Assembly (NCBI GenBank): GCA_902515205.1
Contig: CABXTU010000006.1
Location: forward strand, 1 to 47,197
Reading direction: 5' to 3'
Origin: an uncultured Pelagibacteraceae bacterium
GTDB lineage: Bacteria > Pseudomonadota > Alphaproteobacteria > Pelagibacterales > Pelagibacteraceae
Length of the DNA: 47,197 nucleotides
Part shown: in pieces, positions 38,824-47,197 of the stretch
How positions within the stretch are numbered: position 1 is the stretch's first letter
Layout: every line of letters starts with the position of its first letter
Made by a program: the position numbers and the translations under genes
Notes under the pieces: generated by a model
Seen by the model: the letters and a program-made list of their open reading frames with translations, nothing else
Databases searched by the model: none
What the model was told of the DNA's origin: nothing

Positions 38824-39909
38824 ATGACAAATATGAAATTTAAAAGATTCAATATAGAAGCTTATAGGCCAGGCAAATCAAGCATTAGAAGATTAAAGAA
38901 AATAGTAAAACTTTCTGCAAATGAGTCAGCACTTGGAGTAAGTGCTAGAGTTAAAAAGATAATGTCCAAAAAGGATTTAAATTTTTATAGATATCCTGAT
39001 GGTAAATCAAAAGAGTTGCGAAATCAGATTTCTAAAAAATTTCGATGTGATAAAGAAAAAATTATTTGTGGAGCAGGCTCTGATGAAGTTATTCAAATGC
39101 TATGTCAGCTTTTTTTAAAACCAAAAGATGAGGTAATTGTTCCACAATTTAGTTTTTTGATGTATAGAATATACGCAAAGATAGTAGGTGCAAATGTTAT
39201 TTTTGCTAAAGAAAAAAAGTACAAAGTATCTGTTTCAGAAATTGTAAAAAAAGTCACAAAAAAAACTAAAATAGTTTTTATTGCAAATCCAAATAATCCG
39301 ACAGGTACCTATTTAACAAAATTTGAGTTAATTGAATTAAGAAAAAAATTAAAAAAAAATATTTTACTAGTAGTAGACGATGCTTACGCAGAATATATGA
39401 AAAATAGAGACTATAAGTCTGGTTTGGATTTATTTATAAATAAAGATAATGTTTTTATATTAAGAACATTTTCAAAAATTTATGGATTATCGTCATTGCG
39501 TGTGGGTTGGGGATATGGATCAAAAAGAATTATTAATGCTTTAAATATTATTAAACCCCCATTTAATGTAAATGATGTTGCACAAAAAGCAGCCATAGAG
39601 TCTCTCAAGGATAATAAATTTATATTACGATCAATTAAACACAATATTCATTATGCAACAAAATTGAAAAATTTCTTAAATAATTATGATATTAGTTCAA
39701 ACAAAGTTTCTGCTAATTTCTTATTACTGGATTTTAAAAAATGTAAATTTAGAGCCAAATATTTTCATGAAAAATTAAAAATGAAAGGAATTATATTAAG
39801 ATCTACTGAAGATAATTATAAAATAAAAAATATGTTGCGATTAACTATTGGGTCCAAAAATGAAAATTTGGAATTTATGAATGCAACAGAAAGTATATTT
39901 AAAAAATGA
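38824..39909 (+). CDS. hisC: Histidinol-phosphate/aromatic aminotransferase (HisC family)
   Basis: This is a class I/II PLP aminotransferase of 361 residues. NPNNPTGTYL lies near 155-164, VDDAYAEY near 184-191, and RTFSKIYGLSSLRVGWG contains the PLP lysine Lys218. SANES near 31-35 and YRYPDG near 55-60 are HisC-type. It overlaps the prephenate dehydrogenase gene by 4 bases, so it likely serves tyrosine/phenylalanine synthesis as well as, or instead of, histidine. An in-frame second ATG at 38833 is an alternative start; no SD distinguishes them. Confidence 0.88.
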   Translation: MTNMKFKRFNIEAYRPGKSSIRRLKKIVKLSANESALGVSARVKKIMSKKDLNFYRYPDGKSKELRNQISKKFRCDKEKIICGAGSDEVIQMLCQLFLKPKDEVIVPQFSFLMYRIYAKIVGANVIFAKEKKYKVSVSEIVKKVTKKTKIVFIANPNNPTGTYLTKFELIELRKKLKKNILLVVDDAYAEYMKNRDYKSGLDLFINKDNVFILRTFSKIYGLSSLRVGWGYGSKRIINALNIIKPPFNVNDVAQKAAIESLKDNKFILRSIKHNIHYATKLKNFLNNYDISSNKVSANFLLLDFKKCKFRAKYFHEKLKMKGIILRSTEDNYKIKNMLRLTIGSKNENLEFMNATESIFKK

Positions 39910-40802
39910 AAAACGTATTTATTATTGGCTGTGGATTACTAGGCTCATCTTTAGTGAGAAGAATTTCAAAAAAAAAAATAGCAAAAAAAATATTTATTTT
40001 TGAAAAATCAAAATCAAATATTACTAAAATTAAGAAACTGAGGTTACCTGGAATAATTGTAAAATCATTAGAAGATGGGGTGGTTAATTCAGATATGATT
40101 ATCTTTTGTACACCGATGAGCGAGTATAAAAAAATTATTTTAAAAATTAATAGCTTCATTTTGCCAAACACTTTAATTTCTGATATTGGATCTTCAAAAA
40201 TTGAGTCTTCTAAAATCATTAAAAAATTTTTAAAAAAAGGTGTTCATTGGACAAGAAGCCATCCAATAACAGGATCAGAAGTAAGTGGCCCAGAGTATGG
40301 TAAAGATAATATGTTTGTAGGAAAGTGGTGCATCTTAATTAAAGATAAAAAAACTAATTCAAGACATTTAAAATTTCTTAATTCTTTTTGGAAAAAGATG
40401 GGTTCCAAAACTGTGATAATGAGTCCTGAAAAACATGATAAGATTTTTTCTATTACAAGCCATTTACCACATTTGATTGCTTACAACCTTGTTAAATCGG
40501 CTCAAGATTTTGAGAAAGTATCAAAATTTAATCTTATAAAATATAGTGCAGGCGGTCTGAGAGATTTTTCAAGAATAGCTGCTTCAAATGAAATAATGTG
40601 GAGGGACATATTTTTTGACAATAAAGTTCATATTACAAAAGCTATAGATTTATTTATTAAAAACTTAAAGTCTTTCAAAGTAGATATTAACAAAAAAAAT
40701 AATAAATCAATTCTAAAAAAACTGATTCAGACTAAAAAAGTGAGAACCAAGATTATTAAGCTTAAACAGGATATTGATAAGCCAGATTTTGGGAGAGATT
40801 AA
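39906..40802 (+). CDS. tyrA: Prephenate/arogenate dehydrogenase (TyrA family)
   Basis: TyrA oxidatively decarboxylates prephenate or arogenate in tyrosine synthesis. The 298 residues have the Rossmann motif IIGCGLLGSSLVRR (6-19), the IFCTPMSEY strand and DIGSSK. RSHPITGSEVSGPEYG contains His119, the conserved hydride-transfer-site histidine. FSITSHLPHLIAYNLV and SAGGLRDFSRIAASNEIMWRDI are typical TyrA helices. No ACT domain is present. It is coupled to the aminotransferase (ATGA overlap) and ends convergently, overlapping the next gene by 4 bases. Confidence 0.93.
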   Translation: MKNVFIIGCGLLGSSLVRRISKKKIAKKIFIFEKSKSNITKIKKLRLPGIIVKSLEDGVVNSDMIIFCTPMSEYKKIILKINSFILPNTLISDIGSSKIESSKIIKKFLKKGVHWTRSHPITGSEVSGPEYGKDNMFVGKWCILIKDKKTNSRHLKFLNSFWKKMGSKTVIMSPEKHDKIFSITSHLPHLIAYNLVKSAQDFEKVSKFNLIKYSAGGLRDFSRIAASNEIMWRDIFFDNKVHITKAIDLFIKNLKSFKVDINKKNNKSILKKLIQTKKVRTKIIKLKQDIDKPDFGRD

Positions 40803-41551
40803 TAATTTTTGATATTAGTTATTTTTTTAATTTTTAATTCTGCAGTTTTTTGAATTATTCTAATTGTTAAATTAGTTGGCATGATTAATACCTTTTTTTT
40901 TGGTCCATAGGCATGAATAAATTTTGATTTATTTAAACACATACCTACGTGACCTTTCCAGAAAATGATGTCTCCTTTCGAAAAACTATTATTCATCTTT
41001 TTTTTACAAAACTTAGATTGGTCTTTTGTGTCCCTAGGAAAAAAGATTCTATTATAATAAAAGTAAATTTGTATTAATGCTGAACAGTCAATACCCTCAG
41101 AAGTCTTCCCACCCCAAAGATATTTACTTCCTAAAAATAGTTTAAGGATTTTTATGAAGTTATTTTCATAATGATTAATTTTTTTTGTATCTCGTAACTT
41201 AATCCATTTATTTTTTTCAAATTCAATAAAGTTCTTATTTTTTTTTTTCAACGAAACACCGGAGGCAAAATAAAGAAAATTATTTGTAGGTAAAATTTTT
41301 TTATGTATCTTTTTAAAAATCTTTGATTTTAATTTGTAAATTTTGTGTGTGGGTTTAAAATTTTTTTTAAATTCACTTTTTTTTATAAAACCAACATAAT
41401 TATCAAAATTTGTTTTTATTCGAATCCATTTTTTTTTTCTAGATAAAATTTTAAATTTTTCACCGTATAAAATTTGAGAACTTATTTCAGAATCTGATGA
41501 AGGTTTTGAATAAATATTTCCTACTGGATGATTAAAGAAATTATTTTTCAC
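40799..41551 (-). CDS. NlpC/P60 peptidase with SH3 domains, no signal peptide
   Basis: The 250 residues comprise two N-terminal SH3-like units (about 5-62 and 70-120) and a C-terminal NlpC/P60 domain. Catalytic Cys156 is in GIDCSALIQ, His201 in GHVGMCL, and a third polar residue His213 in FIHAYG. YLWGGKTSEG precedes the Cys as usual. The layout resembles gamma-D-glutamyl-diamino-acid endopeptidases of the YkfC/DPP-VI type. It has no signal peptide or membrane segment, so it should be cytosolic. It overlaps the AmpG-like permease by 11 bases, suggesting a muropeptide recycling pair. Confidence 0.9.
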   Translation of the reverse strand: MKNNFFNHPVGNIYSKPSSDSEISSQILYGEKFKILSRKKKWIRIKTNFDNYVGFIKKSEFKKNFKPTHKIYKLKSKIFKKIHKKILPTNNFLYFASGVSLKKKNKNFIEFEKNKWIKLRDTKKINHYENNFIKILKLFLGSKYLWGGKTSEGIDCSALIQIYFYYNRIFFPRDTKDQSKFCKKKMNNSFSKGDIIFWKGHVGMCLNKSKFIHAYGPKKKVLIMPTNLTIRIIQKTAELKIKKITNIKNY

Positions 41552-42917
41552 TTAATTTTAACTTATTTCTCATTATCCAAAGAATTACAAGGGATGGAAT
41601 AACCATAATTGCAGTTAAAATAAAAAAAGTACCCCAATCTCCATTAAGCCAATCTACAAGAGCCCCAGAAGATGATGCTAAAATAGTTCTCCCAGCCGTT
41701 CCAATGGATGCAAGGAGTGCATATTGAGTTGCTGTATAAGCTCTATCAACTAACAATGAAATAAAAGCTACAAATGCAACAGTTGCAAATGCTGCAGCAA
41801 TATCATCAAAAATTACCGCTACAGCAAATAATAATTCTGATTTATCACTCCACGCTAGTAAGCTAAATAATAAATTAGTACTAGCCATAATAATACCAGC
41901 TAAAAATATCGCTTTTAAAACCCCAGATCTTATCACGAACAAACCACCTAAAAGAGTGAATATAACTGTTGTAATCCAACCCAAAGTTTTTGAATAAATA
42001 GCGATATCAGATTTGCTAAAGCCTATTTCTTTATAAAAGATAATTGACATTCTTCCAAGAAAGGCTTCACCAACTTTAAATAAGAAGACAAATCCTAATA
42101 TTCCAATAGCAATTGAAAAACCATTTTTTTTAAAAAAACTAGTTATTGGTCCACTGATAGTTCCACCAATCCACGAAATAAATTGAGTGAATCTATTTTT
42201 ACTTTTTAAAGTATTTAAAATTAATTCATCATTTTCTTTTTGTTTATTATACCTTTCAGAATTTTCTGTCTCTGTCACAAACATTAAACCAATGTTCATT
42301 AATATTACTATGATGCCTAAGATTAAAAAGGTTAATTGCCAATAATTTTCAAAACCTTTTGTTTCTAAAATTTCTGCAGAAAAAAGAGATAAAATACCAC
42401 CTAATTTATACCCTGACCACCAACCAACAACAGCCATGGCCGCTCCTGCTGCCATCGATCTTCCCTCATTTTCTCCAATTTGCTCAATTCTTAAAGCATC
42501 AACAGTTATGTCTTGAGTTGCAGATGCAATAGCTATTATTAGACCAACTGTAATTACTAAAGTTAAATTTTCAGTCGGGTTAATGAAACTCCACACGATT
42601 AGAGAGAGTAGAATTATTAATTGCATCAATACAATCCAACCTCTTCTGTGACCAATTTTTTTTGTCAAAATGGGAATTTGTATTCTATCAATTAAAGGTG
42701 CCCATAAATAATTGAACGCATATACTCCGAAAATTAATCCAGCCCAACCTATTGTTGATCTGCTCAACCCATCTTCTTTTAACCACAAGCTAAGACTACT
42801 ACCAATTAAAACCCAAGGAAAACCTGAAATAGCACCTAGTAATAAAATTTTTAACATCCGATTATCAAAATAAACTGAAAATGTTTCTGAAAACGATTGT
42901 TTTTTTATCTTTATCAA
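41541..42917 (-). CDS. ampG: AmpG-like MFS permease (muropeptide import)
   Basis: AmpG proteins import GlcNAc-anhydroMurNAc peptides from the periplasm. The 458 residues have about twelve to fourteen membrane segments. AmpG family motifs include GFPWVLIGSSLSLWLKEDG near 36-54, YLWAPLIDR near 70-78, HRRGWIVLMQL near 90-100 and ASATQDITVDALR. A longer cytoplasmic loop with RYNKQKENDELI lies mid-protein. Coupling with a cytosolic peptidoglycan peptidase gene supports the function. Other MFS substrates cannot be excluded. Confidence 0.83.
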   Translation of the reverse strand: MIKIKKQSFSETFSVYFDNRMLKILLLGAISGFPWVLIGSSLSLWLKEDGLSRSTIGWAGLIFGVYAFNYLWAPLIDRIQIPILTKKIGHRRGWIVLMQLIILLSLIVWSFINPTENLTLVITVGLIIAIASATQDITVDALRIEQIGENEGRSMAAGAAMAVVGWWSGYKLGGILSLFSAEILETKGFENYWQLTFLILGIIVILMNIGLMFVTETENSERYNKQKENDELILNTLKSKNRFTQFISWIGGTISGPITSFFKKNGFSIAIGILGFVFLFKVGEAFLGRMSIIFYKEIGFSKSDIAIYSKTLGWITTVIFTLLGGLFVIRSGVLKAIFLAGIIMASTNLLFSLLAWSDKSELLFAVAVIFDDIAAAFATVAFVAFISLLVDRAYTATQYALLASIGTAGRTILASSSGALVDWLNGDWGTFFILTAIMVIPSLVILWIMRNKLKLSEK

Positions 42918-42918
42918 T

Positions 42919-44358
42919 TTAATTTCTCCAAAAAGAAGGTAAAAACAACACTAATATTGCAAAGAGTTCTAGTCTACCCAAAATCATACCTATTGACAAG
43001 ATCCATTTAGACATATCTGGTAGTGATGAAAAATTTCCATTGGGTCCGATTATAGATCCTAAACCAGGACCAACATTAGAGATAGAAGTTGCTGCACCAG
43101 ATATAGAAGTAATTAGATCAAGCCCTGTTAATGATAATAATGCAGCTATAATTAAAAAAATAACTAAATACAAATAAATAAATGAAATAATTGAAGCAAT
43201 AAATTTATTATCAACAGGATTCTTATTATATTTTAAAACAAAAATGCCCTTAGGATAAATAATTTTTCTAAGTTGATTTAATATAAATGAATATAAAATT
43301 TGTATTCTGAATATTTTTACACCACATGTTGTTGAACCCGCACATCCTCCTATAAACATTAATCCCAAGAATAATACTATAGGAAATCCTCCCCAATTAT
43401 CAAATTGAGCATTCACATAACCTGTACCAGTTAAAATAGAGATAACATTAAAAAAAATAGATCTTACGCTTAATTGAGATGTATCATTTATGATAAGATA
43501 TATCGTAAGAATTACAATACTAAAAAAAATAATTTTTATGAATGATTTTATTTGAGTGTCAGAAAAAAAAATTTTTTTGTCTCCACTTAAAAATTTTATA
43601 TATGATATAAATGGAATGCTACCAAGAACTATAAAAACCATTGCAGAAATTTCTATTGAAAAACTGTCAAAAAAACCAATAGACTCATTATAATTTGAAA
43701 AACCTCCAGTTGCAATTGTTGTCATCGAATGGGTAAGACTATCAAAAAAATTCATTCCTAGAATTTTATATGAAATAGCACAAAGGGCAGTAAGGCCTGA
43801 ATAAATAATGATTAATCTCAAAGCAATTTCTTTAGATTTAGGTAATATCTTTTCAGAAGAATCAGTATTTGAAATTTTAAATAATTGCATTCCACCTACG
43901 TTCATTATTGGCATTAAAGTAATTGCCATTACAATTATACCAATACCTCCTAACCATTGGAGTATAGCTCTCCAAAACAAGATTCCTTTAGGCATGGTTT
44001 CTAAATTTGAGATAATTGTAGATCCGGTAGTTGTTATTCCCGACATACTTTCAAAAAAAGCATTAGTAAAAGAAAATTCTGCATTAGAAAAAATGAAAGG
44101 TAGAGATCCAAAAATTGCAATACTTAACCAAGATAACGCAGTTAACAAAAAGGCTTGTTGAAGATTAAGTTTCTTGTTGTGATCTATATTGGATAAAAAA
44201 AATAATGTTCCAAATATTATTGTAACAATTGACGCCCCAAAAAATGATGAGTCAATTTCACCATAAAAAAATTGCACGGTTACTGGAATCAACATAAAAA
44301 TTCCAAGAATTATTTGAAGAATTCCTAGAGTAAAAAAAACAGTTTTGTAATTAGACAT
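42919..44358 (-). CDS. trkH: Trk-type potassium uptake protein TrkH
   Basis: TrkH is the membrane subunit of a K+ uptake system. The 479 residues have about ten to twelve hydrophobic segments with four pore loops holding the selectivity-filter motifs: GITTTGS, ATGGFSNYN, LTGTGYVN and SNVGPGLG. GGCAGSTTCGVKIFR follows the third, and SIGMILGRLELF is the terminal motif. TrkA, its regulatory NAD-binding partner, is not in the window. It is followed by the AmpG-like gene after one base. Confidence 0.95.
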   Translation of the reverse strand: MSNYKTVFFTLGILQIILGIFMLIPVTVQFFYGEIDSSFFGASIVTIIFGTLFFLSNIDHNKKLNLQQAFLLTALSWLSIAIFGSLPFIFSNAEFSFTNAFFESMSGITTTGSTIISNLETMPKGILFWRAILQWLGGIGIIVMAITLMPIMNVGGMQLFKISNTDSSEKILPKSKEIALRLIIIYSGLTALCAISYKILGMNFFDSLTHSMTTIATGGFSNYNESIGFFDSFSIEISAMVFIVLGSIPFISYIKFLSGDKKIFFSDTQIKSFIKIIFFSIVILTIYLIINDTSQLSVRSIFFNVISILTGTGYVNAQFDNWGGFPIVLFLGLMFIGGCAGSTTCGVKIFRIQILYSFILNQLRKIIYPKGIFVLKYNKNPVDNKFIASIISFIYLYLVIFLIIAALLSLTGLDLITSISGAATSISNVGPGLGSIIGPNGNFSSLPDMSKWILSIGMILGRLELFAILVLFLPSFWRN

Positions 44359-44446
44359 TTTAAAGGAACATTATTTTATGGAAAATAAATTTCAACTCTA
44401 TAAGAATTAGCTAAATCATTAATTTGAGATTTTATTAGAATTATTC

Positions 44447-46009
44447 ATGATCAAAAAAGAAAATTTAGATAAAACTAGTGCATGGCCATTTGTTGAAGCA
44501 AAAAAATTGCTTCGAGAAAGAAAATCATTTATTGAGAAAAAAGGAAAAATAACACTTCAAACAGGATACGGTCCAAGTGGTCTCCCACATATTGGAACTT
44601 TTGGAGAAGTAGCTAGAACGTCTATGATGGTTAATGCTTTGAATCAATTAACAGACTTTCCTACTGAAATAATTACATTTTCAGATGACCTAGATGGATT
44701 AAGAAAGGTTCCTGATAATATCCCACAAAAAAAATTATTAGAAAAAAACTTATATAAACCCCTTACTCAAGTTCCTGATCCTTTTGGAAAATTTAAAAGT
44801 TTTGGAGAGCACAACAATGAGATGCTTAAAAATTTTTTAGATAGTTTTAATTTTAAGTACATTTTTAAAAGTTCAACGTTTCTTTATAAATCAGGTTTTT
44901 TCAATTCAACACTCCAAACTATTTTAGAAAATTACGAAGGCATTATGAATATAATATTACCAACTTTAGGAAAAGAAAGACAAAAAACTTATAGCCCATT
45001 TTTACCAATCTGTCCTAATACAGGTAATGTGTTGGAAATTCCTGTAAAAAAAATAGATCAAAAGAATTCTAAAATCATTTTTGATAACCGTGGTACTGAA
45101 TTAGAAATAAGTATTTTTGATGGAAATTGTAAATTACAATGGAAAGTAGATTGGGCAATGAGGTGGTACGCGCTAGACGTTGATTTTGAAATGTATGGTA
45201 AAGATTTAATTGAAAGTGCAATATTATCCACTAAAATTATTAAGTTATTAGGAAAGTTAAATCCTTCCGGATTTGCTTATGAATTATTTTTAGATGAGAA
45301 GGGTGAAAAAATTTCAAAATCAAAAGGTAACGGTATCACAATAGATCAGTGGCTTGAATATGCTTCTCCTGAAAGTTTATCTTTGTATATGTATCAAAAT
45401 CCAAAAAGGGCTAAAAAACTTTATAAAGAAATAGTTCCAAAAGCTGTAGATGAATACTTAGATTTTATTGAAAAAGCGAAGACACAAAATGAGTTACAAT
45501 TACTAATGAATCCTGTTTGGCATGTTCATAACAGTAAAGTACCAAAAGAAAACTTAATTATGTCTTTCTCTATGTTGCTTAATCTTGTAGAAACGAGTAA
45601 CGCTGATAATAAAGAACTCCTTTGGAAATTTGTAAAAAAATATAAAACAAATATTTTAGAGAAAGACTACCCAATATTTAATAAACTGGTTGGGTATGCA
45701 ATTAAATATTTTAATGATGTTATAAAATTAAAAAAAAAATATAAAAAACCTAATAATAATGAGAAATTAGTATTAGCAGCTTTGGTGAGGACTTTAGATA
45801 AATGTAATGATCAAATGTCCCCAGAAGATATTCAAACGTTAATCTACTCTACAGGAAAAGAAAATGGTTATTCAGATAACCTTAGAGATTGGTTTAAATT
45901 GATTTATGAAGTTGTATTTGGGGATGAAAATGGACCTCGAATGGGCTTTTTTATAAGTTTTTTTGGTGTTAAAGAAACAAAAGATCTTATATTAAATAAA
46001 ATTAAATAA
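44447..46009 (+). CDS. lysS: Lysyl-tRNA synthetase, class I
   Basis: This is a class I LysRS, an architecture unrelated to the common class II enzyme and frequent in archaea and alphaproteobacteria. The 520 residues show the Rossmann HIGH box GPSGLPHIGTFGE (HIGT at 48-51). KISKS (288-292) is the KMSKS variant. FSDDLDGLRKVP near 83-94 and WAMRWYALDVDFEMYGKD are specific to this family. An 88-base divergent gap separates it from trkH. Its stop overlaps the pyrD start (TAATG). Confidence 0.97.
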   Translation: MIKKENLDKTSAWPFVEAKKLLRERKSFIEKKGKITLQTGYGPSGLPHIGTFGEVARTSMMVNALNQLTDFPTEIITFSDDLDGLRKVPDNIPQKKLLEKNLYKPLTQVPDPFGKFKSFGEHNNEMLKNFLDSFNFKYIFKSSTFLYKSGFFNSTLQTILENYEGIMNIILPTLGKERQKTYSPFLPICPNTGNVLEIPVKKIDQKNSKIIFDNRGTELEISIFDGNCKLQWKVDWAMRWYALDVDFEMYGKDLIESAILSTKIIKLLGKLNPSGFAYELFLDEKGEKISKSKGNGITIDQWLEYASPESLSLYMYQNPKRAKKLYKEIVPKAVDEYLDFIEKAKTQNELQLLMNPVWHVHNSKVPKENLIMSFSMLLNLVETSNADNKELLWKFVKKYKTNILEKDYPIFNKLVGYAIKYFNDVIKLKKKYKKPNNNEKLVLAALVRTLDKCNDQMSPEDIQTLIYSTGKENGYSDNLRDWFKLIYEVVFGDENGPRMGFFISFFGVKETKDLILNKIK

Positions 46010-47052
46010 TGTTTTCAAATTTAAGATCTTTAATTTTTAAATTAGATCCTGAGACCGCCCATAATTTGGCAATAAAATCATTAAAATTTAACTTAATTCC
46101 TAATGTTTTAGAAAAAGATAGAAATAATCCATTATTTAAATCAAAATTATTTAATATTGATTTAGAAAATCCGATTGGTATGGCAGCAGGTTTCGATAAA
46201 AATGCTGAAGTTTATAATTCGTTATTTAAATTAGGATTTGGTTTTGTTGAAGTTGGCACTATCACACCCTTTAGACAATATGGAAATCCTAAACCCAGAG
46301 TATTTAGATTAGTTGAAGATGAAGCTTTAATAAATAGACTTGGATTTAATAATCTTGGATCTAAAAATGTTTTGGATAGAATTAAATCTAACAAACAAAT
46401 TGGTTTACTTGGAATTAATATAGGACCCAACAAAGACTCAGTCAATAGATTGAAGGATTATTTGGATTGTTTTAAAACTTTTCAGGATGTTGCTGACTAC
46501 ATTACAATAAATATTTCATCACCGAATACTGAAGATCTAAGAAGTTTTCATGATCAAACAAAATTAAATGAATTATTAAATACCATCAATAAGGAGAAAC
46601 AAAATCTAGGTTCAAAAATTCCAATAGCAGTAAAAGTTTCGCCAGATATAAACAATCGAGAAATAAAAAAAATTACAGAAGTGCTTTTGAGTAATAGTAT
46701 TGAATTTGTAATCGTTTCTAATTCATCAGACTCGACTAGAGATAGTTTGAACAATATCCAGAAGTATCAAAAAGGTGGTTTATCAGGGAAACCAATTGAA
46801 GCAAAATCAACAAAATTGATAAATGAATTTTATAAAATTCTCGATGGAAGAATTAAGATAATTGGATGTGGAGGAGTAGACTCAGGAAAAAGTGCTTATG
46901 AAAAATTTTTAGCTGGTGCTAATTATGTTCAACTTTATACAGGAATGGTCTTTAAAGGACCGAATATAGTTAATATGATTAAAAAAGAGCTTAAAGAATT
47001 ACTAATTAAAGATGGTGTTAAAAATTTCACAGAAATTATAGGAAATAAATAG
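46009..47052 (+). CDS. pyrD: Dihydroorotate dehydrogenase, quinone-dependent (class 2)
   Basis: PyrD oxidises dihydroorotate to orotate in pyrimidine synthesis and passes electrons to the quinone pool. The 347 residues start with a class 2 N-terminal helix region (LRSLIFKLDPETAHNLAIKSLK). The FMN domain has NPIGMAAGFDKNAEV, EVGTITPFRQYGNPKPRVFRL, the catalytic Ser in NISSPNT (170-171), and AVKVSPD. IIGCGGVDSGKSAYEKFLAGANYVQLYTG binds the phosphate near the end. It is coupled to lysS. Confidence 0.97.
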   Translation: MFSNLRSLIFKLDPETAHNLAIKSLKFNLIPNVLEKDRNNPLFKSKLFNIDLENPIGMAAGFDKNAEVYNSLFKLGFGFVEVGTITPFRQYGNPKPRVFRLVEDEALINRLGFNNLGSKNVLDRIKSNKQIGLLGINIGPNKDSVNRLKDYLDCFKTFQDVADYITINISSPNTEDLRSFHDQTKLNELLNTINKEKQNLGSKIPIAVKVSPDINNREIKKITEVLLSNSIEFVIVSNSSDSTRDSLNNIQKYQKGGLSGKPIEAKSTKLINEFYKILDGRIKIIGCGGVDSGKSAYEKFLAGANYVQLYTGMVFKGPNIVNMIKKELKELLIKDGVKNFTEIIGNK

Positions 47053-47071
47053 TTTACTAAATCTTATAAAC

Positions 47072-47100
47072 TTGACGAGGTCAGGATCTAACCTTATATA
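47072..47100 (+). promoter_or_regulatory. Promoter for rpmB
   Basis: TTGACG (47072-47077), a 17-base spacer and TATATA (47095-47100) form a strong promoter pair 13 bases before the rpmB ATG, giving a very short 5' UTR starting near 47107. The spacer contains an imperfect palindrome, AGGT ... ACCT around GATC. Confidence 0.7.
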
Positions 47101-47112
47101 GACGATATTATT

Positions 47113-47197
47113 ATGTCGAAAAAATGTGAACTTACTGGAAAAAATCCAATGAAAGGTCATAATGTTAGTCATGCTAACAATAAGACAAAAAGAAGAT
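47113..47197 (+). CDS. rpmB: Ribosomal protein bL28, N-terminal part (runs off the window)
   Basis: The first 28 codons read [20 protein letters not shown] followed by ANNKTKRR, the typical bL28 N-terminus, with one cysteine at residue 5. The gene continues beyond the right edge. bL28 is a 50S component near the exit-site tRNA. A strong promoter lies just upstream, so it is transcribed independently of pyrD. Confidence 0.95.
   Translation, partial: MSKKCELTGKNPMKGHNVSHANNKTKRR

Noticed and set aside
43808-44161. A 117-codon plus-strand frame inside trkH
   Set aside because: TrkH pore motifs cover the same bases; the frame has no supporting features.
44359-44446. Possible tRNA or promoters in the 88-base divergent gap between trkH and lysS
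   Set aside because: No cloverleaf arms or TTCRA block; promoter-like hexamers there have poor matches or spacing.

Overview
The window is a very AT-rich, almost gap-free piece of an alphaproteobacterial chromosome. It closely resembles the streamlined marine SAR11 clade (Candidatus Pelagibacter and relatives). The grounds are a DMSP demethylase (DmdA) with the N-terminus I recall from SAR11, short or overlapping intergenic spaces throughout (many TAATG and ATGA junctions), an alphaproteobacterial F1-only ATP synthase operon behind priA, a class I lysyl-tRNA synthetase, and a SAM-II riboswitch before metX. No rRNA, tRNA, IS element, CRISPR array or prophage is visible, and no gene-free stretch exceeds 200 bases. 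The attribution rests on recalled family sequences, not on a search.

Layout. 1-5590 (+): the end of an acyl-CoA ligase, then dmdA, asd and sdhCDAB, closely spaced. 5580-14029: an accessory catabolic/transport block. It holds an IclR regulator and a methylmalonate-semialdehyde dehydrogenase on the minus strand, diverging from an iron-dependent alcohol dehydrogenase, a three-part TRAP transporter, a pentameric ligand-gated ion channel homologue and a small exported protein. 14090-22732 (+): the TCA run mdh-sucCD-sucAB-lpd. 22755-29610 (+): priA and atpHAGDC. 29603-38630 (-): two neighbouring groups, rplU-rpmA-obgE-proB-proA-nadD-rsfS-ctp-rppH and metX-metW-gloB. 38824-40802 (+): hisC-like and tyrA-like genes. 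40799-44358 (-): an NlpC/P60 peptidase, an AmpG-like permease and TrkH. 44447-47197 (+): lysS, pyrD and the start of rpmB.

How it fits together. DMSP demethylation yields methylthio-C3 units and one-carbon units. The TCA genes on both sides of the accessory block supply central oxidation, and F1 ATPase uses the resulting proton gradient. The accessory block looks like a route from a TRAP-imported hydroxy or keto acid, through an alcohol dehydrogenase and a CoA-acylating semialdehyde dehydrogenase, to acetyl-CoA or propionyl-CoA. Methionine synthesis (metX/metW) is under SAM-II control.

The two most unusual observations are these. First, the succinate dehydrogenase membrane anchors lack both histidines that normally ligate heme b (Gln80 in SdhC and Phe63 in SdhD, and SdhD contains no histidine at all), while the quinone-site residues are kept. 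Second, a Cys-loop-receptor-type channel sits 5 bases behind a TRAP permease gene and 6 bases before a small exported protein gene, which suggests a transporter-linked ligand-gated channel in a streamlined ocean bacterium.
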